A stretch of 64,000 nt of DNA from assembly GCF_001905545.1 (NCBI RefSeq), contig NZ_LIPD01000003.1, forward strand, positions 160,763 to 224,762, in the 5' to 3' direction. The notes beneath the pieces are model-generated. The model worked only from the letters and a program-made list of their open reading frames with translations, was not told the DNA's origin and searched no databases. This stretch comes from Streptomyces sp. CB02056 (GTDB lineage Bacteria > Actinomycetota > Actinomycetes > Streptomycetales > Streptomycetaceae). This document shows, piece by piece, positions 59,816-64,000 of the stretch. A program made the translations under genes and the position numbers. Within the stretch, counting starts at the first letter, position 1, and the number at the start of each line of letters is the position of its first letter.

Positions 59816-60403
59816 ATGGACCAGCACCACCACGCCGTACTCGACCGCGCCCGGGCCGAGGGCCGGCTCGTCCGGCTGCACCGGACCCTCCCCGGCGCGG
59901 ACCGGCTGGAGGGCTTCGTCCTCGGCACCGGCCCGGTCTGGACCCTGCTCGCCGGCTGTACGGACCACCGCCTCGACGGCTGGAGCGCCGTCCGCACCAC
60001 CGACCTGCGCAAGGTCCGCGACCGGGGCGGCGAGGAGGGCCTGACCGTACGGGCGCTGCGCCGCCGCGGCCTGTGGCCGGTCCGCCCGCCCGGCGCCGAC
60101 CTGCCGCTGGACGACCTGTCCGGGCTGCTCACCGCCGCCTGCGCCGAGTACGGCCTGATCACCCTGCACACCGAACACCTGGATCCGGACGTCTGCCGGG
60201 TCGGCACCGTCACCGGGCTGCGCCCCCGCTCACTGCGGCTGCACGAGGTCGACACCGAGGCGCGCTGGTACCCGCAGCCGACCAAGTACCGGCTCCGCGA
60301 CGTCACCCGGGTCGGCCTCGGCGACCACTACACCTCCGTGCTGCGCGAGTTCGCCGGTCCGCGACCGGACCGCGACGGCACGGAGGCCGGCTCCCCCGTG
60401 TGA
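59816..60403 (+). CDS. Hypothetical protein with two similar beta-rich halves
   Basis: A 195-residue protein I do not recognise. Two segments look alike: EGFVLGTGPVWTLL with WSAVRTTDLRKVRD, and VGTVTGLRPRSLRLHEVD with YRLRDVTRVGLGDHYTSVL. This suggests two SH3- or Sm-like barrels in tandem. No signal peptide or membrane segment. It is 65 nt after the second TIGR04222 gene but has its own candidate promoter, so cluster membership is uncertain. A terminator hairpin overlaps its stop codon. Confidence 0.75.
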   Translation: MDQHHHAVLDRARAEGRLVRLHRTLPGADRLEGFVLGTGPVWTLLAGCTDHRLDGWSAVRTTDLRKVRDRGGEEGLTVRALRRRGLWPVRPPGADLPLDDLSGLLTAACAEYGLITLHTEHLDPDVCRVGTVTGLRPRSLRLHEVDTEARWYPQPTKYRLRDVTRVGLGDHYTSVLREFAGPRPDRDGTEAGSPV

Positions 60404-60422
60404 CAAGGGGGAACCGGCCTCC
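60382..60422. terminator. Bidirectional terminator overlapping a stop codon
   Basis: GGAGGCCGG-CTCCCC (60382-60396) pairs with 60407-60422 (GGGGGAACCGGCCTCC), with the plus-strand stop TGA (60401-60403) in the loop. Lies between convergent genes. Confidence 0.78.
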
Positions 60423-60452
60423 GGGAGCCGTGGGCCGCTCCGGCCGGGCCGC

Positions 60453-60486
60453 TCAGACCAGGCCGTTCATCAGACCAGGCCGTTCA
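60453..60486. repeat. 17-bp tandem duplication at the hemQ 3' end
   Basis: TCAGACCAGGCCGTTCA occurs at 60453-60469 and again at 60470-60486 without a gap. The second copy holds the hemQ stop (TCA 60470-60472 = TGA on the minus strand); the first carries a second TGA in another frame. Confidence 0.9.
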
Positions 60487-61195
60487 GCAGCTCGCTCACC
60501 GGCTTGCGGCGCCCGGTGAAGAACGGCACCTCCTCGCGGACGTGCAGCCGGGCCCGGGAGGGGCGCAGGTCGCGCATCAGGTCGACGATCCGGTGCAGCT
60601 CGTCCGCCTCGAAGGCGAGCAGCCACTCGTAGTCGCCGAGCGCGAACGAGGCCACCGTGTTGGCCCGCACGTCCGGGTAGCCGCGCGCCATCTGGCCGTG
60701 CTCGGCGAGCATCGCGCGCCGCTCGGCGTCCGGCAGCAGGTACCACTCGTAGGAGCGGACGAACGGGTACACGCAGACGTAGTCGCGCGGGCGCTCGTCG
60801 GCCAGGAAGGCCGGGATGTGCGACTTGTTGAACTCGGCCGGGCGGTGCAGCGCCATGTTCGACCAGACCGGCTCCAGCAGCCGGCCGAGGCCGGTGCGGC
60901 GGAAGCGGTTGTACGCCTCCTGGAGGTCGTCCGAGTCGGCGGCGTGCCACCAGACCAGGATGTCGGCGTCCGCGCGCAGACCGGAGACGTCGTACGTGCC
61001 GCGCACGGTCACGTCCTTGGCGTCCAGCTGCGCGAACAGCTCGTCCACCTCGGCGGCCAGGGCGGTGCGGTCCTCGGGCAGGCCGCCCTTGAGCTTGAAC
61101 ACCGACCACATGGTGTAGCGGATGACCTGGTTCAGGTCGCGCGCCTTCTTCTTCTCGGGCCGCTGCTCCGGCTCCCGCTCAACGCTCTCAGTCAT
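60470..61195 (-). CDS. hemQ: HemQ coproheme decarboxylase (chlorite dismutase fold)
   Basis: A 241-residue HemQ that converts coproheme to heme b in the Gram-positive pathway. Catalytic Tyr region [16 protein letters not shown], the heme-ligand His in [18 protein letters not shown], and [19 protein letters not shown] are the family blocks. The ATG at 61193-61195 overlaps the hemY stop by 4 nt. The 3' end carries a 17-bp tandem duplication that includes the stop. Confidence 0.95.
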   Translation of the reverse strand: MTESVEREPEQRPEKKKARDLNQVIRYTMWSVFKLKGGLPEDRTALAAEVDELFAQLDAKDVTVRGTYDVSGLRADADILVWWHAADSDDLQEAYNRFRRTGLGRLLEPVWSNMALHRPAEFNKSHIPAFLADERPRDYVCVYPFVRSYEWYLLPDAERRAMLAEHGQMARGYPDVRANTVASFALGDYEWLLAFEADELHRIVDLMRDLRPSRARLHVREEVPFFTGRRKPVSELLNGLV

Positions 61196-62622
61196 GCGCC
61201 CATTGTCCTCTCCGTGGAACCTTCCCCGGTCGCCGGGGTCAGCAGTCTGTCGACGGCGGCCGCGGCGGCGGCCGCCGAACCGATGCACGCCGGAATGCCC
61301 ACCCCGTCGTACGCGGCGCCGCACAGCGCCAGCTTCCCCACCCGCCCCGCCGCCGCCCGCACCCGGGCCACCCGGTCCAGGTGCCCCACCGGGTACTGCG
61401 GCAGACCGGCCGAGAACCGCGAGACGAAGGTGTCGTACGGCCGGGCGGTCAGCCCGATCGCCTCCCTGAGGTCCGCCAGCGACCGCGCCACCAACTCCTC
61501 GTCCGGCAGCCCCAGCGCCTCCTCCTCGCGGTACCGGCCCAGCGAGGTGCGCAGCAGGAACGCGTCCGGCGCGGAGCGCTCCAGCCAGCCCCACTTGTTC
61601 GAGGAGAAGGTCGACGCCTTGATCTGCCGCCCGTCCACCGGCGGCACCAGGAAGCCGCTGCCGCTCGGCGGCTCGGCCAGGTCGGCGCGGCGGAAGGCCA
61701 GGGTGACCAGGGCCATGCCCGCGTACTCGACGGCGTCCAGCTCGGTGGCGGCCGCCGGGGCGTCCTCGCGCAGCAGCCGGGCCGCGGCGGGCGCCGGGAC
61801 GGCCAGCACCACGGCGTCCGCGTGCAGCACCTCGCCGCCGGTCACCACCCGCCAGCCGTCGGGGGTGCGGCGCAGCTCGTCCACCGGGGCGTCGGTGCGC
61901 AGGTCCACCCCCGCCCGGACACAGGCCGCGGCGACCGCGCCGGGCAGCGTACCGAGACCGCCGCGCAGGCCCTGGAACACCGGGGTGCCGACCACCTTCG
62001 GCCGCGAGGCCAGCTCGTGCACCCCCGCGACCAGCGAGCCGCCGTCACGCGCGATCGACAGCAGCTGCGGCACGGCGGCGCGCAGCGAGATCTCCTCGGC
62101 GCGGCCCGCGTAGACGCCGCCGAGCAGCGGCTCGACCAGCCGGTCCACCACCTCCTGGCCCAGCCGGTCGGCGACGTAGCGGCCGATCGCGACGTCGTCG
62201 CCGACCTCGGTGCTCCGCTCGTGCCGGGCCCGCTCCAGGCCCTCGTCGGTCAGCACCCCGGAGGCGGCCAGCGCCTCCAGATCACCGGGAACGCCCATCA
62301 CCTGCCCGCCGGGCAGCGGCCGCAGCGCGCCGCGGGTCCAGATCGCGGCCTTCGCGGTGGTCGGCGGCTCCAGCTCCCCGCCGAGCCCGACCGCCCGCGC
62401 CAGCTCCACCGCCTCCGGCCGCCGGGCCAGCACCGACTCGGCCCCGAGGTCCACCCGGACCCCGCCGACCTCCCCGCCCCACAGCTTCCCGCCGACCCGC
62501 CCGGACGCCTCCAGCACCGTCACCCGCGCCCGCGCCGGCCCCCCGGCCGCCCCGCTCAGGAAGGCGGCCGCAGCCAGCCCCGCGATCCCACCACCGACGA
62601 CGACGACCTGTGCATCCGACAT
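61192..62622 (-). CDS. hemY: HemY/CgoX FAD-dependent coproporphyrinogen oxidase
   Basis: A 476-residue flavoprotein of the protoporphyrinogen oxidase family. FAD-binding [16 protein letters not shown] at the N terminus, [20 protein letters not shown], and the C-terminal [18 protein letters not shown]. In actinobacteria this enzyme oxidises coproporphyrinogen III and works with HemQ, which overlaps it here by 4 nt. GAGACT lies 7 nt before the ATG on the minus strand. An IS256-family element begins about 105 bp upstream. Confidence 0.94.
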   Translation of the reverse strand: MSDAQVVVVGGGIAGLAAAAFLSGAAGGPARARVTVLEASGRVGGKLWGGEVGGVRVDLGAESVLARRPEAVELARAVGLGGELEPPTTAKAAIWTRGALRPLPGGQVMGVPGDLEALAASGVLTDEGLERARHERSTEVGDDVAIGRYVADRLGQEVVDRLVEPLLGGVYAGRAEEISLRAAVPQLLSIARDGGSLVAGVHELASRPKVVGTPVFQGLRGGLGTLPGAVAAACVRAGVDLRTDAPVDELRRTPDGWRVVTGGEVLHADAVVLAVPAPAAARLLREDAPAAATELDAVEYAGMALVTLAFRRADLAEPPSGSGFLVPPVDGRQIKASTFSSNKWGWLERSAPDAFLLRTSLGRYREEEALGLPDEELVARSLADLREAIGLTARPYDTFVSRFSAGLPQYPVGHLDRVARVRAAAGRVGKLALCGAAYDGVGIPACIGSAAAAAAAVDRLLTPATGEGSTERTMGA

Positions 62623-62629
62623 GCTCCGC

Positions 62630-62635
62630 AGTCTC
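62630..62635 (-). promoter_or_regulatory. -10-like GAGACT placed for leaderless hemY mRNA
   Basis: GAGACT on the minus strand, then 7 nt (GCGGAGC), then ATG. A GGAG-like element also overlaps the spacer, so a leadered mRNA is equally possible. Confidence 0.35.
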
Positions 62636-62728
62636 GCAGACCCTTACACCGGACCCTCAATCCGCTGCACACCCGAAAAGAGCAGGCCGGTGACCGTCGC
62701 TCCCGGTACGGTCCCGACCGAGAGGGGG

Positions 62729-64000
62729 AGTGTCATGAATTCGGTGGACACCCTGATCAAGGGAGACACTGATGAGCTCGCTGTCGGATCACCGGATCGA
62801 GTCGGTTCCTGACGGATCGGTTTCGTCGGGGCAGGGATCGGCCGATGCCTTGGACATGGGTCCGAGGAAGAACACCGGCGGGTCGGATGTGGTGGCGTCG
62901 GTCGCCGAGCTGGCGGCCGAGCAGGCCAGGGCCGGCGGGATGCAGCTGCTGGGCGAGGGCGGACTGCTGCAGCAGCTGACCCGGCACCTGCTCCAGGAGG
63001 CGCTGGAAGCCGAGATGGACGAGCACCTGGCCGGCACCGCCGGGTCGGGCCGTAGCTCCCGCAAGGGCGGCAACGCCCGCAACGGCTACCGCTCGAAGAC
63101 GGTGATGACCGAGGCCGGCCCGGTCACCGTCGAGGTCCCGCGGGACCGGGCCGGGACTTTTGAGCCCAAGGTGGTGCCGAGGCATTCGCGTCGCACCGAG
63201 GGTCTGGACAACCTGGTCGTCTCGCTCACCGCGAAGGGCCTGACCTCGGGTGAGATCGTCGCTCACCTGGCCGAGGTCTACGGCATGACCACCAGCAAGG
63301 AGACCGTCTCCACGATCACCGACCGGACCCTGGAGGGCATGGCCGACTGGCGAAGCCGTCCGTTGGACGAGGTATACCCGGTCCTGTTCGTCGACGCCGT
63401 GAACATCAAGGTCCGCGACGGGCAGGTCGCCAACCGGCCCGTCTACGTGGTCCTGGGCGTCACCGCCGACGGCTACCGCGACATCCTGGGCCTGTGGACC
63501 ACCGGCGGCGGCGAGGGCGCGAAGTACTGGCAGTCCGTCCTGACCGAGATCAAGAACAGAGGCGTCAAGGACTGCCTGATCCTGGTCTGCGACGGCCTGA
63601 CCGGACTGCCCGACGCCGTCGCCCAAGTCTGGCCGCAGACCGTGGTCCAGACCTGCATCGTCCACCTCCTGCGGAACTCCTTCCGCTACACCGCCAAGCG
63701 GGACTGGGCAGCGGTGGCCCGAGACCTCAAACCCGTCTACACCGCACCAGGCGAGGCCGCGGCCCTGGACCGCTTCGCCGAGTTCACGGCCGCTTGGGAG
63801 GCGAACTACCCGGCGGTGGTGCGACTGTGGGAGAGAGCCTGGCCCGAGATGGTCCCCTTCCTCGGCTTCGACACCGAGATCCGGAAGATCATCTGCACCA
63901 CCAACGCCATCGAGAGCCTCAACTCCCGCTACCGCCGGGCCGCCAGCGCCTGCGGCCACTTCCCGAACGAGCAGGCCGCCCTGAAACGCCTCTACCTGGC
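62729..64000 (+). mobile_element. IS256-family insertion sequence, right end outside the window
   Basis: The transposase gene begins at 62772. Upstream, AGTGTC (62729-62734) and GACACT (62765-62770) form an inverted pair in a segment likely to be the left end of the element. The exact left boundary, the right end and any target duplication cannot be determined here. Confidence 0.75.
62772..64000 (+). CDS. IS256-family (mutator-type) DDE transposase, 3' truncated by the window
   Basis: About 409 codons are visible. N-terminal helical region LLQQLTRHLLQEALEAEMDEHL, then RNGYRSKTVMTEAGPVTVEVPRDR, typical of IS256 transposases. Catalytic residues: Asp208 (LFVDAVNIKV), Asp274 (LVCDGLTGLP) and Glu381 (TTNAIESLNSRYR). 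The conserved CIVHLLRNSFRY lies between the second Asp and the Glu. No frameshift or internal stop is seen, so the enzyme may be active; only the last residues are outside the window. Confidence 0.95.
   Translation, partial: MSSLSDHRIESVPDGSVSSGQGSADALDMGPRKNTGGSDVVASVAELAAEQARAGGMQLLGEGGLLQQLTRHLLQEALEAEMDEHLAGTAGSGRSSRKGGNARNGYRSKTVMTEAGPVTVEVPRDRAGTFEPKVVPRHSRRTEGLDNLVVSLTAKGLTSGEIVAHLAEVYGMTTSKETVSTITDRTLEGMADWRSRPLDEVYPVLFVDAVNIKVRDGQVANRPVYVVLGVTADGYRDILGLWTTGGGEGAKYWQSVLTEIKNRGVKDCLILVCDGLTGLPDAVAQVWPQTVVQTCIVHLLRNSFRYTAKRDWAAVARDLKPVYTAPGEAAALDRFAEFTAAWEANYPAVVRLWERAWPEMVPFLGFDTEIRKIICTTNAIESLNSRYRRAASACGHFPNEQAALKRLYL

Overview
The window is very GC-rich DNA with strong third-position GC bias. 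It carries WhiA, a conservon (cvn) operon, RbpA, mycothiol-type enzymes, LAXTG cell-wall-anchored proteins and GTG/TTG starts. Together these point to a Streptomycetaceae chromosome (Streptomyces or Kitasatospora). From memory, most of the gene order follows a conserved core block of Streptomyces chromosomes (suf, ctaA/ctaB, pentose phosphate, glycolysis, whiA, uvr). No rRNA, tRNA or CRISPR array was seen.

Layout. 1-2.7 kb: end of a regulator gene, an acetyltransferase, a Nudix hydrolase and a helix-turn-helix protein. 2.9-9.7 kb: the complete SUF iron-sulfur assembly operon on the minus strand (sufR-B-D-ferredoxin-C-S-U-T), with a 14-bp SufR-type operator and a DmdR/DtxR-type iron box at its head. 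9.9-17.4 kb: an ABC exporter, two sortase-substrate surface proteins, heme A synthase (ctaA) and heme O synthase (ctaB). 17.9-24.7 kb: tkt-tal-zwf-opcA-pgl (pentose phosphate pathway). 24.8-28.8 kb: rbpA, secG, tpiA, pgk and gap. 29.1-37.8 kb: whiA-yvcK-rapZ, uvrC, a Rieske lipoprotein and uvrA. 38.1-44.5 kb: two small metabolic genes, terC, terD, uvrB and a HigBA toxin-antitoxin pair. 44.6-49.1 kb: zapE, a RibD-like reductase, murC and msrB. 49.1-53.8 kb: a conservon whose P450 lacks the ExxR motif. 53.9-60.4 kb: an MBL-fold hydrolase, an acetyltransferase and a four-gene MNIO (DUF692) cluster. 60.5-62.6 kb: hemQ-hemY. 62.7 kb to the end: an IS256-family element cut by the window edge.

How the parts work together. 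The suf operon builds Fe-S clusters and looks autoregulated by cluster status and also by iron. ctaA/ctaB and hemQ/hemY supply heme for respiration. The sugar block provides NADPH and triose phosphates. uvrA, uvrB and uvrC make up the whole nucleotide-excision machinery.

Most notable observations: (1) a convincing manganese (yybP-ykoY) riboswitch in front of terC, with an anti-Shine-Dalgarno switch that can be read directly; (2) an MNIO oxidase, a small probable partner and a membrane protein ending in a Ser/Gly/Cys repeat tail with ten cysteines, followed by a tail-less paralogue, which looks like a peptide-modification system acting on a membrane-anchored substrate; (3) candidate DasR sites upstream of a surface-protein gene and of gap; (4) stop-codon-bearing tandem repeats at three gene ends; (5) several genes with a -10-like hexamer 6-8 nt before the start codon, suggesting leaderless mRNAs.
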